Source: Paracoccaceae bacterium (GTDB lineage: Bacteria; Pseudomonadota; Alphaproteobacteria; Rhodobacterales; Rhodobacteraceae). Taken from it: a stretch of 64,000 bases of DNA. The notes beneath the pieces were generated by a model. The model saw nothing but the letters and a program-made list of their open reading frames with translations, was not told the DNA's origin and made no database searches. Both the position numbers and the translations under genes were made by a program. Position 1 is the stretch's first letter, and each line of letters begins with the position of its first letter. Of the stretch, positions 1-11,363 are shown piece after piece. Where the stretch lies: positions 1 to 64,000 of the forward strand of contig CACPPZ010000005.1 in NCBI GenBank assembly GCA_902635985.1, in the 5' to 3' direction.

Positions 1-1559
1 GGTGACATAATCTGGAATTTATCATACAGTCCTTTTTTATTTAAGACCTTTTTTACAATAGGAATTAATTGCGCATCATGCGCCCTATTCTGATCAAGCC
101 AAAATATTGCCTGAGCATCTGTGGCCACCTGACGCTCTATAGCAAGTGAAATCCAATCTAGTATAGGAGCTTTATTTACAGAACATGACCGCCAAATATC
201 ACCAGGTTTAACCTCATGCTCGTGCAAGATAGCTCCATTTTCAAGGATGTAACGAACAGTCCCATCCCGTGGCATTTCAAATGTAGTAGGGTGACTGCCA
301 TATTCCTCAGCCTTTTGTGCCATCAAACCCACATTGGCAACAGTACCTGAACTTGAAGGGTCTAAAGCACCTTTTTCCTTAAAAAAGTTTATCACTTCTT
401 CATAAACTGGTGCGTATGAATTGTCAGGAATAATACACTTGGTATCTTTAGTTGACCCATCTGGACCCCACGCTATTCCTCCTGCTCTAATCAAGGCAGG
501 CATAGACGCATCTATTATAACGTCAGATGGGACATGCAAATTTGTTATTCCTCTGTCACTATCTACCATATACAAATCTGCTTGTCGCTCGATTATAGCA
601 TTAAACTCTTCAGTGATTTCTGAGTTGTGCGAAACACGGTCTAAAATGTCACCAAGCCCTGAATTAGGGTTCACACCCAACTCATTTAGTAGCTTTCCGT
701 GTTTTTCAAAAACATCTTTAAAAAAAACAGAAACAACATGACCGAAAATAATTGGATCAGATACTTTCATCATAGTAGCTTTTAAGTGAACAGAAAAAAG
801 TACATTCTGCTTTTTTGCTTCTTTAATTTCATGCGACAGAAAAGCGCGAAGGTCTGCGACTGACATAAAAGTTGCGTCTACGACTGTACCATAGTCTAAT
901 TTTATGTCAGTCTTTAAATTCTCGATATTTCCATCAGTGTCAGTAAATTCAATTCTTGCAAAACCAACCTGACTTTCTTGGATAGTACCAGATTTTTCAT
1001 TATCAAAAAAGTCGTTCCCGCTCATTGACGAAACATGGGTCGCAGAACTTGAGCTCCATTTTCCCATGGAATGAGGATTGGCCATTGCATATTTTTTTAC
1101 TGCTTTAGCTGCGCGGCGATCTGAATTTCCCTCCCGTAAAACGGGGTTAACAGCTGACCCCTTTATTGTATCATAGAGCTTTCGCACGCTGATTTCATGA
1201 TCGGTTAATGGTTCATAGGGATAATCAGGTATTGCGAACCCTTGTGACTGCAACTCCTTTATTGCAGACACCAGCTGTGGTACAGACGCTGATATATTTG
1301 GAAGTTTAATTACATTAGCATTAGGATTTTGAACTATTTGACCAAGCTCTTTTAGACCATCAGTTTGTTTTTGGTCTTCTTTTAAATAATTTCCAAAAGT
1401 TGCCTTGATTCTTCCTGCTAGAGAAATATCCTTACTTCCAATATTGATACCAGCCAATGCTGCGAAAGAGCGAACTATTGGGAGTAACGAAGCACTAGCA
1501 AGTTCCGGGGCTTCGTCTACAATTGTATACAGTATGTCTGGGTCGGGCGTGCTTGACAT
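1..1559 (-). CDS. icd: NADP-dependent isocitrate dehydrogenase, monomeric type (3' end truncated by window edge)
   Basis: Manual minus-strand translation from ATG at 1559: [41 protein letters not shown]...[25 protein letters not shown]..., open to position 1; typical of monomeric IDH. Not in the ORF track because it runs off the window. Confidence 0.93.
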   Translation of the reverse strand, partial: MSSTPDPDILYTIVDEAPELASASLLPIVRSFAALAGINIGSKDISLAGRIKATFGNYLKEDQKQTDGLKELGQIVQNPNANVIKLPNISASVPQLVSAIKELQSQGFAIPDYPYEPLTDHEISVRKLYDTIKGSAVNPVLREGNSDRRAAKAVKKYAMANPHSMGKWSSSSATHVSSMSGNDFFDNEKSGTIQESQVGFARIEFTDTDGNIENLKTDIKLDYGTVVDATFMSVADLRAFLSHEIKEAKKQNVLFSVHLKATMMKVSDPIIFGHVVSVFFKDVFEKHGKLLNELGVNPNSGLGDILDRVSHNSEITEEFNAIIERQADLYMVDSDRGITNLHVPSDVIIDASMPALIRAGGIAWGPDGSTKDTKCIIPDNSYAPVYEEVINFFKEKGALDPSSSGTVANVGLMAQKAEEYGSHPTTFEMPRDGTVRYILENGAILHEHEVKPGDIWRSCSVNKAPILDWISLAIERQVATDAQAIFWLDQNRAHDAQLIPIVKKVLNKKGLYDKFQIMS

Positions 1560-1702
1560 TTAAAGTTAACCTTTCAATCGTCAAAATTGGTGCAAATTTT
1601 GTGGGTTTAGCGCAAAAATATGCAAAGCTAACCATTACACCGCTGCGCTTAAGACATTTATGAAATATTTTCAATTGTAATATTTAAGGTATTACTAATT
1701 TC

Positions 1703-3700
1703 CTAGTGTCCTAGCCTCTGAATTTCTTCGTTAAATTCCTTTTCAAATACTAAATCACCATTATGAAAAGCCATAAGTGAGGCTTTAATGTAAAAGGTGT
1801 CATAGTCACTCCACATTTCTGCATAAGTCTCAGTCCTAACCGACCAGTCTACTCTTTCAATTTCTTCCGTCCAATGTGTGCGGCCATGAGCGGAAAGTGG
1901 ATCATCAGGATGTATCGACCACCATTCCCTAGCAATAGAGCCGGTAATAAGGCCATGCTCCTTATCCATTCTTTTACCAAAATCATCAATTATTTCTGTA
2001 GTAACAGTTCCAGATTTTAGATCACGTTTCACATCCCTCTGATTGCCCCCTTCTCTTATAGTTTCAATCTTCCACGGTTCCCCCACAAAAGCAGGTTGGA
2101 ATTTACGTTCGTCTAAATCTCCATGTGATGAAATTGGTAGATCAAATTTGCCCTGAACGAGAGTTAGCTTACCATTATCAGGCATCGGCCAAAGGAGAGG
2201 CCAGTAACAATTAGAGATTGATACTCGTATTTTGTGACCCTCTGGAACTCTATAAGCGATTTGATCAAGGATAACTTCAATATCCATCAATTCGTTTGGA
2301 ACAATATCAGAGGTTTTTTCATGACCATTTCGATGCGATAAATTCAAGCAACCATAAGTTATTCTTGTCGATGCTCCGCCAGGATGAATATGATTAAGTC
2401 TAACTATAACCTGGCCAGACTTAGCATCACTTTTAATCTTGAGCCTAATAACTGGTGCCCCAATAATATCAAGTCTGTCAGTTAAAGTTTCGCTATCGTA
2501 ACACTGCGAGTAACTATCATCTCGCCTTTGATCTCCAGGCATTTCTGGGCCGAGCCAGATTGCGCAGTATTCGCCTCCATCTAAACCACAATCTTGTGGT
2601 GAACAGACAATATCATTAAGATCTTGGGTTATATGATATTTAGCTAATTTAGAATTCTCAGCTAAACTAAAGGTACTCATCTTCGGGCCATCGGGCCAGT
2701 TATCTTCATTAACCCAAACTCCTGGTCTTTCGGAATACCAGGATTGGGGTCTAACACCATCCATTAAATAAACGGTATATTTTGAATCTTTTTCTACTCC
2801 CGTTTCTATATCTTTTAACCATCGGTCCCACCATCGTAGAGCTTCTTGTAAAAACCCTATTTTAGGTTCAGGAACTGCAAAGTGAGGATACTTATGAACC
2901 CATGGTCCAACTACACCTCTGACAGGTGACTTGATATTAGAGACCAAATGCGACACTGCATTTTTGTACGCATCACCCCAACCTCCTATAGCAAGAACAG
3001 CTGACTGTATCCCATCATAATTTTCACAGACAGAGCCATGCTTCCAATAATTATCACGCGTTTGATGCTTAAGCCATTTTATCGGTAAAAATGGCTCTGC
3101 TTTCAAGCGCTTGGTCCACATATTAGCCCATGCATCCCCAACGAGCATTGGATCGGGAGGCCTAGATGAGTAAGACCACATTGTCGATCCCCAACCTAAA
3201 TTTTCATTTAATAAGCAACCACCTTTATAATGAATATCATCTGCATACCTATCAACCGTGGAACATAATGTGATTATTGCTTTCAAAGGCTCAGGCGCAA
3301 GTTCTGCAATTTGTAGAGAGTTAAAACCGCCCCAGCTTATACCCATCATCCCAATTTTACCGTCACACCAGCTCTGGGCTGCTAGCCAATTAATAACCTC
3401 TAAACCATCACTAAGCTCTAACTCTGTGTACTCATCCTCCATTATGCCATCGCTATCACCATTCCCTCGCATATCAACTCTAACGCAAGCGTATCCATGT
3501 GAAGCAATAAATGGATGAGTCAGACAATCGCGCGCAACTGTTCCATCTCTTTTTCTGTAGGGCAAATACTCTAAGATTGCTGGTACGGGATGGACTACAC
3601 TATCTTTTGGCATCCAAATCCGAGAGGATAGCCTGCATCCATCCGAAAGAACAATTCCTACATCTTCCTCTTCCTGTACTTCAAAAAATTTATTTTTCAT
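1703..3700 (-). CDS. CocE/NonD family hydrolase (X-Pro dipeptidyl-peptidase S15-like)
   Basis: 665 aa; GISWGGFNSLQIAELAP nucleophile elbow, N-terminal S15 fold and C-terminal X-Pro dipeptidyl-peptidase-like domain (VPEGHKIRVSISNCYWPLLWP). Confidence 0.88.
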   Translation of the reverse strand: MKNKFFEVQEEEDVGIVLSDGCRLSSRIWMPKDSVVHPVPAILEYLPYRKRDGTVARDCLTHPFIASHGYACVRVDMRGNGDSDGIMEDEYTELELSDGLEVINWLAAQSWCDGKIGMMGISWGGFNSLQIAELAPEPLKAIITLCSTVDRYADDIHYKGGCLLNENLGWGSTMWSYSSRPPDPMLVGDAWANMWTKRLKAEPFLPIKWLKHQTRDNYWKHGSVCENYDGIQSAVLAIGGWGDAYKNAVSHLVSNIKSPVRGVVGPWVHKYPHFAVPEPKIGFLQEALRWWDRWLKDIETGVEKDSKYTVYLMDGVRPQSWYSERPGVWVNEDNWPDGPKMSTFSLAENSKLAKYHITQDLNDIVCSPQDCGLDGGEYCAIWLGPEMPGDQRRDDSYSQCYDSETLTDRLDIIGAPVIRLKIKSDAKSGQVIVRLNHIHPGGASTRITYGCLNLSHRNGHEKTSDIVPNELMDIEVILDQIAYRVPEGHKIRVSISNCYWPLLWPMPDNGKLTLVQGKFDLPISSHGDLDERKFQPAFVGEPWKIETIREGGNQRDVKRDLKSGTVTTEIIDDFGKRMDKEHGLITGSIAREWWSIHPDDPLSAHGRTHWTEEIERVDWSVRTETYAEMWSDYDTFYIKASLMAFHNGDLVFEKEFNEEIQRLGH

Positions 3701-3867
3701 TCCTTATCATCCTGAAACTGAGTAATTTCACCACCTAAAACTATGTAGTTGCGAAAAAATATAATTAGAATGTACCAATACCAAATTATTAATAATACAC
3801 TATAATCCTGATCAATATTAGTTTCAGTATCTTACCATTCATCATTTTTGAGTTTAGGTGGTCTATA

Positions 3868-4701
3868 ATGCGTAATTCAGAGTACTCTAAGTGGATAGGG
3901 AAGACACAAGAAAAAAATGATAAATTGGTACCTTTTTATGCGCAATTTATGGAAAATACTCTAAACCGAGATGCTACGCTGACTGACGGAGACGAATTAC
4001 CGCCATTATGGCATTGGTTATATTTTTTAGAGTCAGAAAAAGTTTCTAGACTAGGAAGAGACGGGCATCCTGAAAAAGGTGGTTTTTTACCACCAGTAAC
4101 TTTACCACGGCGAATGTGGGCAGGCGGGCGGTTTTGGTTTAAAAACCCTTTGTTGCTTGGGATAGACGGCCATAAAAAATCAACGATACTATCGGTAGAT
4201 GAGAAAGAAGGGAGCTCAGGGCAACTTTGCTTTGTTACTGTAAGACATCAGTATTACCAAACCGGAGAACTCTGCTTAGTAGAAGAGCACGATATCGTTT
4301 ATCGGGAAGATCCAAAAATAAATGATAAACATATTGATGGAATTATTGCTCCGACAGATTGGGAAATTTGCGAGAAAATTAAGCCTTCAAGCACTCTTTT
4401 GTTCAGATACTCAGCACTGACATTTAATGGGCATCGCATCCATTATGATAATGAATACGCTATAAATACTGAAGGATATAATGGGCTTGTTTTTCATGGG
4501 CCTTTACTAGCTACTTTATTGGTAGATTTATCCGTACGATTAAGCAAAAAAAAGCCCTCATATTTCGAATTTAGAGGTGTTTCACCGATATCGGGACCAA
4601 ATGAATTTTCTATTGCATGCAAAAAAAAGGGCAATGATTTTGTATTGTGGGCAATAAAAAAAGATGGAACTTTATCTATGAAAGCAAAGGCCATTCTCTA
4701 A
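3868..4701 (+). CDS. MaoC/HTD2-like acyl-CoA dehydratase (mesaconyl-C4-CoA hydratase-like)
   Basis: 277 aa; HWLYFL...LGRDGHPEKGGFLPPVTLPRRMWAGGRFWF and VFHGPLLATLLVDL motifs typical of FAS1-like dehydratase/HTD2 proteins. Confidence 0.75.
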   Translation: MRNSEYSKWIGKTQEKNDKLVPFYAQFMENTLNRDATLTDGDELPPLWHWLYFLESEKVSRLGRDGHPEKGGFLPPVTLPRRMWAGGRFWFKNPLLLGIDGHKKSTILSVDEKEGSSGQLCFVTVRHQYYQTGELCLVEEHDIVYREDPKINDKHIDGIIAPTDWEICEKIKPSSTLLFRYSALTFNGHRIHYDNEYAINTEGYNGLVFHGPLLATLLVDLSVRLSKKKPSYFEFRGVSPISGPNEFSIACKKKGNDFVLWAIKKDGTLSMKAKAIL

Positions 4702-4702
4702 A

Positions 4703-5830
4703 CTAGCCCTTCATAGACTCCCAAAAGGTTTTAACCGAGGAAAAGAAACTATTTGTCTCAGGATTATTGTCTTCGGAAAGTTCTTCAAACTCTTTTAATA
4801 ATTCTTTTTGTTTAGCAGTTAGATTAACAGGCGTTTCAACTGCCATCTCAATAAACATATCACCCTTCTGAATTGTTTTTATAGCAGGCATACCTTTACC
4901 CTTTAACCTCATTTGTCGACCAGACTGGCTACCTGCAGGTATTCGAACTCTACTCCGCCCACCATCGATTGTAGGAACTTCCACCTCTCCACCCAAACTC
5001 GCTTTTGCCATTGAAACTGGTACTCTGCAAAAAAGGTTTAGGCCGTCCCGTTCAAAAATTTTATGCTTTGAAACTTCTATAAATATATATAAGTCACCAG
5101 ACACACCACCCCGGGGAGCCGTCTCACCTTCACCCGCAAGCCGAATTCGAGTTCCGGTTTCAACACCTGGTGGAACATTCACACTCAGTGCTTTGTCTTT
5201 CTTCTGTGTCCCTTGTCCTCCACACGAAGAACACGGATTTTTAATGATCTGTCCAACTCCGGAACAAGTTGGGCAGCCTCTTTCAACAGTAAAGAAACCC
5301 TGAGTAGCCCTAACCTTGCCTAATCCAGAGCACGTCGGACATGTAGTAGGCGAAGACCCACCAGCAGCGCCGGTCCCGTTACACGACCCGCATGTAACTG
5401 CAGAAGGAATGTTAATTGTCTTTTGCAGTCCAGCGAAAGCTTCTTCCAGCGAAATTGATAAATTATAGCGTAAGTCTGACCCTCGTGACTGTTGTTTCCT
5501 GCCGCCGCGGCCGCCACCCATGAAATCACCAAAAAGATCATCAAAAACATCAGAAAAGGCACTAGAAAAATCTCCCCCACCGCCAAAACCTTGTCCGCCA
5601 CCACCTTCGAAAGCAGCGTGACCATATCTATCATAAGCAGCCTTTTTATCAGCATCTTTTAAGACTTCATAAGCCTCATTAACTTCCTTGAACTGAGATT
5701 CGGCATTAGGGTTGTCTGAATTTCGATCCGGATGAAGTTCCTTCGCTTTAGTCCGATAAGCCTTTTTTATGGCGTCTGCTTCAGAACCTTTTGGTACACC
5801 CAATACGTCGTAGTAGTCACGCTTTGACAT
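4703..5830 (-). CDS. dnaJ: Molecular chaperone DnaJ
   Basis: J domain with HPD motif, Gly/Phe-rich region, four CxxCxGxG zinc-finger repeats. Confidence 0.98.
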   Translation of the reverse strand: MSKRDYYDVLGVPKGSEADAIKKAYRTKAKELHPDRNSDNPNAESQFKEVNEAYEVLKDADKKAAYDRYGHAAFEGGGGQGFGGGGDFSSAFSDVFDDLFGDFMGGGRGGRKQQSRGSDLRYNLSISLEEAFAGLQKTINIPSAVTCGSCNGTGAAGGSSPTTCPTCSGLGKVRATQGFFTVERGCPTCSGVGQIIKNPCSSCGGQGTQKKDKALSVNVPPGVETGTRIRLAGEGETAPRGGVSGDLYIFIEVSKHKIFERDGLNLFCRVPVSMAKASLGGEVEVPTIDGGRSRVRIPAGSQSGRQMRLKGKGMPAIKTIQKGDMFIEMAVETPVNLTAKQKELLKEFEELSEDNNPETNSFFSSVKTFWESMKG

Positions 5831-5896
5831 AAAAAATGCCCCTTCTTAGGTCTCTGGCCATCAACCTAACGTTCGCCATCAAAAGGCATATCTCCG

Positions 5897-7807
5897 TTAA
5901 GAACGCTTTTCATCATCGAGATCTTCAAAATCAGCATCAACAATATTGTCATCAAAATCAGCACTCCCAGGTTCTTTATCAGCATTTTCGCCATCTTCTT
6001 GGCTGGCTTTATATATTGCTTCACCTAATTTCATTGCTGCTTCTGTTACATTCTGAATTCCTGATTTAATTTTTCCAGCATCCTCAGTTTCTAACTCGTC
6101 CTTTAATGCCGAAATAGCTAGTTCAATCGCTTCAATGGTTGTCGGATCAACCTTGTCACTGTGCTCTTCCATCGACTTTTCTGTAGTATGAATGAGGCTT
6201 TCTGCCTGGTTCTTTGCTTCAATCAATTCTCGGCGCTCTTTATCCGCTTCTGCATTCTCCTCAGCGTCTTTGACCATATTCTCAATGTCCTCGTCCGAAA
6301 GTCCACCAGAGGCCTGAATAGTTATATTTTGCTCCTTACCAGTACCCTTATCTTTCGCGGAAACAGACACAATACCATTAGCATCAATATCAAAGGTGAC
6401 TTCTATTTGGGGCATTCCACGAGGCGCTGGGGGAATATCTTCCAAGTTAAATTGCCCTAAAATCTTATTGTCTGTAGCCATTTCGCGCTCTCCTTGAAAA
6501 ACGCGAATTGTCACAGCATTTTGATTATCCTCCGCCGTAGAAAAGACTTGAGATTTTTTAGTTGGAATAGTTGTGTTTCGGTCGATTAATCTAGTAAATA
6601 CTCCACCTAGAGTTTCTATTCCAAGAGACAAAGGAGTAACGTCTAAAAGTACAACATCTTTAACATCACCCTGAAGCACACCTGCTTGAATGGCTGCACC
6701 CATCGCCACAACTTCATCTGGGTTAACGCCTTTGTGAGGCTCTTTACCAAAAAATTTAGTAACCTCTTCCATCACTTTTGGCATACGTGTCATTCCGCCG
6801 ACAAGAACTATTTCGTCTATATCAGAAGTAGACAAACCCGCATCTTTCAGAGCAGCCTGACATGGCTTTATTGACGCCTTGATCAAGTCTCCAACTAAAC
6901 TTTCCAGCTTGGCTCTAGTTAGTTTAATTACCATGTGCAGTGGTTGGCCAGTACTAGAGTCCATAGAGATAAATGGTTGATTAATTTCTGTTTGGCTAGC
7001 GGAAGAAAGTTCAATCTTAGCCTTCTCTGCTGCTTCTTTTAGACGTTGAAGCGCCATTTTATCCTTTGTTAAATCGACTCCATTCTCTTTTTTAAATTCA
7101 TCTGCAAGGTAATTAACGATCCTCATGTCAAAGTCTTCACCACCGAGGAAAGTATCACCGTTTGTTGATTTTACTTCAAATAGTCCATCATCAATTTCTA
7201 AAATCGTGACATCAAATGTACCACCGCCTAAATCATAAACTGCAATTGTTTTGCTTTCATTTTTGTCTAAACCGTAAGCCAAAGCAGCAGCGGTTGGTTC
7301 GTTTATAATCCTAAGAACTTCAAGCCCAGCAATTTTGCCAGCGTCTTTCGTTGCCTGCCTCTGCGCATCATTGAAATAAGCAGGAACTGTAATAACAGCC
7401 TGAGACACATCTTCGTTTAAATAACCCTCTGCTGTTTCTTTCATCTTTTGCAATATGAAAGCAGAAATTTGGGATGGACTATATTTTTCGCTTTGAGCTT
7501 CAACCCAGGCATCTCCATTACCACCATCAATGACGTTAAAGGGGAGGTTTTTCTTATCTTTTTCCAAATTGGGATCATCAACACGTCTGCCAATCAGGCG
7601 CTTCACTCCAAACACAGTATTTGTTGGGTTAGTAACAGCTTGGCGTTTGGCTGGCTGACCTACCAACTTCTCACTATCTGAAAATGCCACGATAGATGGA
7701 GTTGTTCTAGCTCCTTCTGCGTTTTCTATAACACGCGGCTGAGAACCATCCATTATAGCGACGCAGCTATTAGTAGTTCCTAAGTCAATTCCAATTACTT
7801 TACCCAT
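5897..7807 (-). CDS. dnaK: Molecular chaperone DnaK (Hsp70)
   Basis: [21 protein letters not shown]..., full-length Hsp70, upstream of dnaJ on the same strand. Confidence 0.99.
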   Translation of the reverse strand: MGKVIGIDLGTTNSCVAIMDGSQPRVIENAEGARTTPSIVAFSDSEKLVGQPAKRQAVTNPTNTVFGVKRLIGRRVDDPNLEKDKKNLPFNVIDGGNGDAWVEAQSEKYSPSQISAFILQKMKETAEGYLNEDVSQAVITVPAYFNDAQRQATKDAGKIAGLEVLRIINEPTAAALAYGLDKNESKTIAVYDLGGGTFDVTILEIDDGLFEVKSTNGDTFLGGEDFDMRIVNYLADEFKKENGVDLTKDKMALQRLKEAAEKAKIELSSASQTEINQPFISMDSSTGQPLHMVIKLTRAKLESLVGDLIKASIKPCQAALKDAGLSTSDIDEIVLVGGMTRMPKVMEEVTKFFGKEPHKGVNPDEVVAMGAAIQAGVLQGDVKDVVLLDVTPLSLGIETLGGVFTRLIDRNTTIPTKKSQVFSTAEDNQNAVTIRVFQGEREMATDNKILGQFNLEDIPPAPRGMPQIEVTFDIDANGIVSVSAKDKGTGKEQNITIQASGGLSDEDIENMVKDAEENAEADKERRELIEAKNQAESLIHTTEKSMEEHSDKVDPTTIEAIELAISALKDELETEDAGKIKSGIQNVTEAAMKLGEAIYKASQEDGENADKEPGSADFDDNIVDADFEDLDDEKRS

Positions 7808-8070
7808 TACTTTTCCTCATTATTTCCGTGGCAAAAAGAAAAAATTTGAACGTACTCAAATTTAGTTTACCACTTAGGCTTTCTTGGTTTTAATTCAATC
7901 GAAGTGTATATAAGTAGCGTTTAGCAAACCTTCAACCATATCTAACATTTTATGTTAAATTTAATTTATCCGTGGCAATTGTATAAAGCTACATGACCTA
8001 TTAGCTAAATCTGGGTGGACAAAATTAAAACCGCTCAAACATTAGTTAAATTTAAAGCGAGTAAAAAAAT

Positions 8071-8865
8071 TTGGACTATATTCAATTAACTCAAGTATTT
8101 CGTAGTTTAGCATTACAAGCTGGTGATGCAATTATGGAAATCTATTTGAACGGTAATGTTGCAATCGAAACAAAAAGTGACGCTAGTCCCGTAACAAATG
8201 CTGATAAAACAGCAGACACCATTATTTACCGAGGATTAAAAGAGGCATTCCCAGATGTCGCCGTAGTTACTGAAGAAAAGTCAGAAAGCCACTATCTGAG
8301 AACAGACAATTTTATTATAGTTGATCCCCTAGATGGAACTAAAGAGTTTATAAATAAAACTGGAGAATTCACAGTCAATATTGCGTACATTCAAAATGGC
8401 TCCCCAACCCATGGCGTTGTATACGCTCCAGCAATTAAAAGATTATTTTCAACTGATCATAATAGCAAATCTTACGAAACTGTAAAATCATCGGCTAAAA
8501 CAGGACGAATGATAAATAAACCGCTTCGAGTATCAGCTCCCGATACGAACTCTTTAACTGTGGTAGCTTCAAAATCACATATTAATACCGAAACAAAAGA
8601 ATACATCACTAAATATTCTGTATCAAATTGCAAAAATGCAGGTTCATCTTTAAAATTTTGTCTTATTGCAAATGGTGAAGCTGACTTTTATCCAAGATTG
8701 GGCCGCACCATGGAGTGGGATACCGCAGCAGGTCATGCCATACTTTTAGGCGCAGGTGGTTACGTTACAAATCTTTTGACAAAAGAACCTCTTTTTTACG
8801 GAAAAACCAGTTTTGAAAACCCATTTTTCGTAGCGCACAGCAGTAAAGGCTTAATCAAATATTAA
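8071..8865 (+). CDS. cysQ: 3'(2'),5'-bisphosphate nucleotidase CysQ (inositol monophosphatase superfamily)
   Basis: 264 aa from a TTG start; DPLDGTKEFINKTGEFTVNIA and WDTAAGHAIL motifs of the IMPase/CysQ family. Confidence 0.92.
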   Translation: MDYIQLTQVFRSLALQAGDAIMEIYLNGNVAIETKSDASPVTNADKTADTIIYRGLKEAFPDVAVVTEEKSESHYLRTDNFIIVDPLDGTKEFINKTGEFTVNIAYIQNGSPTHGVVYAPAIKRLFSTDHNSKSYETVKSSAKTGRMINKPLRVSAPDTNSLTVVASKSHINTETKEYITKYSVSNCKNAGSSLKFCLIANGEADFYPRLGRTMEWDTAAGHAILLGAGGYVTNLLTKEPLFYGKTSFENPFFVAHSSKGLIKY

Positions 8866-9326
8866 GCTGCTTGTATTTTTTGATTTTCCGTTAAAATAGT
8901 GAAAAGAGTTTGTTGATCGGGATTTGCTCTAAGTTTCGCACATATAGAATTATCTCGCAGCGTCCTTGAAACAATTGCTAATGCTTTCAAATGGTCAACC
9001 CCGGCATTTTCAGGAGCAAATAGTCCAAATATTACGTCTACTGGTAGTTTATCTACTGAACCAAAATCTACAGGAGATTCTAATAGAATAAAGGCCCCAT
9101 AAACTCTATCAACATCCGTAGATCTAGCGTGTGGCAAAGCTACACCATGCCCCACCCCAGTCGGGCCCAACTTCTCACGCTCAAGTAAAGCTTCTAATAA
9201 AACTTCAGTCCGCATATTATAGCAATTTCCTGCCAACTGAGCCATGTCGTGCAGCACCCGCTTTTTACTGGATGCTGCTGCAACTACCTTTACAGCTTCA
9301 GGGTGAAGCAAATCGTAGAGTTCCAT
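8862..9326 (-). CDS. ptsN: PTS IIA-like nitrogen regulatory protein PtsN
   Basis: 154 aa EIIA-Ntr domain; GVGHGVALPHAR phosphorylation-site motif; downstream of hpf. Confidence 0.93.
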   Translation of the reverse strand: MELYDLLHPEAVKVVAAASSKKRVLHDMAQLAGNCYNMRTEVLLEALLEREKLGPTGVGHGVALPHARSTDVDRVYGAFILLESPVDFGSVDKLPVDVIFGLFAPENAGVDHLKALAIVSRTLRDNSICAKLRANPDQQTLFTILTENQKIQAA

Positions 9327-9359
9327 TTCCGCGACTATTCCTTAAAATTCCAATATTTT

Positions 9360-9926
9360 CTACTTTGGCTCAACCCAGCCAATGTTCCCGTCGTCCCTTT
9401 GATAAACAATACTAACAAGTTTGTTTGCATCATTTTTGAATACGAAAAAATCCTTACCTGATATCTCCATTTGCATTACCGCTTCACCAACAGATAGTTT
9501 TGGTATTGTTGTCTCTACTTCAGCTATAATGATTGGCTGTAGAGTTTCCGGCTCTGATTCTTCGTTTTCATGTTCTGATACGAGGATATATGATGAAGCA
9601 GAGGAAAGTTCAACAGGTGTCGTTCTTGTGGCGTGGTGGTCTTTTAATCTTCGTTTGTAGCGACGTAATTGTTTTTCCATCTTGGCGGCACAATTATCGA
9701 ATGATGCATATATCTCATTTTCATGTGACCGCGCCTGGGCAGTTAGACCCGTTGATAAATGAACGGTGGCTTCACATACAAACTCATGACCACTCTTTGA
9801 GAAAACAACTATAGCATCAGTTGGACGCTCAGCATATTTTGAAACCACTTCATCAATTTCGCTCCTAACATGCTGTTGCAATGCAGTACCGATATCGATT
9901 TGTTTTCCAGAGATTTGATAGCGCAT
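9360..9926 (-). CDS. hpf: Ribosome hibernation promoting factor (long form HPF/RaiA)
   Basis: MRYQISGKQIDIGTALQQHVRSEID... N-terminal and long-HPF C-terminal domain (ISGKDFFVFKNDANKLVSIVYQRDDGNIGWVEPK). Start placed at the internal ATG (9926) rather than 9959. Confidence 0.93.
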   Translation of the reverse strand: MRYQISGKQIDIGTALQQHVRSEIDEVVSKYAERPTDAIVVFSKSGHEFVCEATVHLSTGLTAQARSHENEIYASFDNCAAKMEKQLRRYKRRLKDHHATRTTPVELSSASSYILVSEHENEESEPETLQPIIIAEVETTIPKLSVGEAVMQMEISGKDFFVFKNDANKLVSIVYQRDDGNIGWVEPK

Positions 9927-10116
9927 CTTTACTCCTTTCATGGGAATAAAACAGATCACATAAAACTTCGCACGGCAAACTGCTTTAACACCTTTTGCAT
10001 AAAATCAGAGGTCTTTTCGAGATCGAAATCTAGTTAAATCATGCCTTGACCAGTATGATCTTCTTTTCCATTAAAATAGACCATAGATTTGGTGTCAATT
10101 AAAATTGTTACAAATT

Positions 10117-10869
10117 TTATGAGATTTTGAAATTATCGCCAAGATAAACTCGCCGCACATTTTCATTTGCAACGACTTCATCTGGTGCGCCTGCCATCAT
10201 TACTTTACCATCATGTAAGATATATGCGTGTGAAACTATATCAAGCGTTTCCCGCACATTGTGGTCTGTAATTAAAACCCCTATTCCACGATCCTTTAAA
10301 TCGTGCACCAAAGAGCGTATGTCTGACACTGAGATAGGATCTACACCAGCGAACGGCTCATCCAAAAGTAAATACTTCGGGTTAGCGGCGAGGGATCTTG
10401 CTATTTCAACTCGCCGTCGCTCTCCTCCAGACAATGCAAGTGCAGGAGCAGTCCTCAGATGCTCTATCGAAAATTCTGCCATAAGCTCCTCTAGTCTTTC
10501 TCTTCGCTTATGAATATCTTTTTCTGATATATCCAAAATTGCCATTATGTTTTCTTGTACATTCAAACCTCTAAAAATAGACATTTCTTGCGGCAAATAT
10601 CCAATTCCAAGACGCGCTCTTCTATACATAGGCAATGTACTTATATCATTTCCATCCAGCGATACTTTACCACCGTCTGCTTGAATCAGACCTGCTATTG
10701 CGTAGAAGGATGTAGTCTTACCTGAGCCATTTGGCCCAAGCAGGGCAACTACTTCTCCTCTCCTTACAGAGAGCGAAACATCTTGGATTATGGCTTTTTT
10801 TTGGTAACTTTTTCGTAAACCTTGAACTACTAAACCAGACTGTATATTTTCTGAAATTAACTTCGTCAT
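10117..10869 (-). CDS. lptB: LPS export ABC transporter ATP-binding protein LptB
   Basis: Walker [10 protein letters not shown], signature [16 protein letters not shown]; in lptC-lptA-lptB order. Confidence 0.96.
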   Translation of the reverse strand: MTKLISENIQSGLVVQGLRKSYQKKAIIQDVSLSVRRGEVVALLGPNGSGKTTSFYAIAGLIQADGGKVSLDGNDISTLPMYRRARLGIGYLPQEMSIFRGLNVQENIMAILDISEKDIHKRRERLEELMAEFSIEHLRTAPALALSGGERRRVEIARSLAANPKYLLLDEPFAGVDPISVSDIRSLVHDLKDRGIGVLITDHNVRETLDIVSHAYILHDGKVMMAGAPDEVVANENVRRVYLGDNFKIS

Positions 10870-11363
10870 TCGCTGTCGCCTCCTTGTTTAGGAGGCATCA
10901 ACGTTGTCTTAACACTACCCGTCATCGAAGCAGAACCCGTTTCAGTATTAATTACAGCTTTCTCAGCTTTTACTGTACTTCCAGCCTGTGAGAAATATAC
11001 ATCGCCTAAAAAGATTAATTCATTTTTTATGAAATCATATTCTGCTTCATTGCCCATCGCGATATCATTACCACTCTTTAAAACCACATCCCCACTGGCA
11101 TAAAATCTTTCTAATTCATTTGTATCCAAATTAAATGAAATTTCTGCGTAATTAGATGACAAACTTGTCTCGCCTTGGCTGATATTTACACTCCCTTTCA
11201 TTTCACTAGTTCCTGTTTGTTCATTGAAAAATAAGCTATCTGAAGAAAAAGAAATTGGCTCGTTTCGGTCATTTGCAATATTACCAAAACCTCCCTCTAG
11301 ATTTTCTGATAATAGATAACTTGGTAAAATACCAACGATTATGAATAAAAGTGCTTTAGCCAT
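10866..11363 (-). CDS. lptA: LPS transport periplasmic protein LptA (OstA-like)
   Basis: 165 aa with signal peptide and OstA-like beta repeat ([39 protein letters not shown]); between lptC and lptB with overlapping ends. Confidence 0.88.
   Translation of the reverse strand: MAKALLFIIVGILPSYLLSENLEGGFGNIANDRNEPISFSSDSLFFNEQTGTSEMKGSVNISQGETSLSSNYAEISFNLDTNELERFYASGDVVLKSGNDIAMGNEAEYDFIKNELIFLGDVYFSQAGSTVKAEKAVINTETGSASMTGSVKTTLMPPKQGGDSE

Noticed and set aside
421-741. Plus-strand 106-aa ORF
   Set aside because: Antisense to the monomeric isocitrate dehydrogenase, which explains the region fully.
3258-3738. Plus-strand ORFs over the CocE hydrolase 5' end
   Set aside because: Antisense to a well-supported CDS with no family signature.
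5836-7681. ORFs opposite dnaK (5836..6069, 6161..6460, 6686..6874, 7448..7681 on +)
   Set aside because: They lie antisense to a highly conserved gene and have no recognisable protein features; spurious ORFs.
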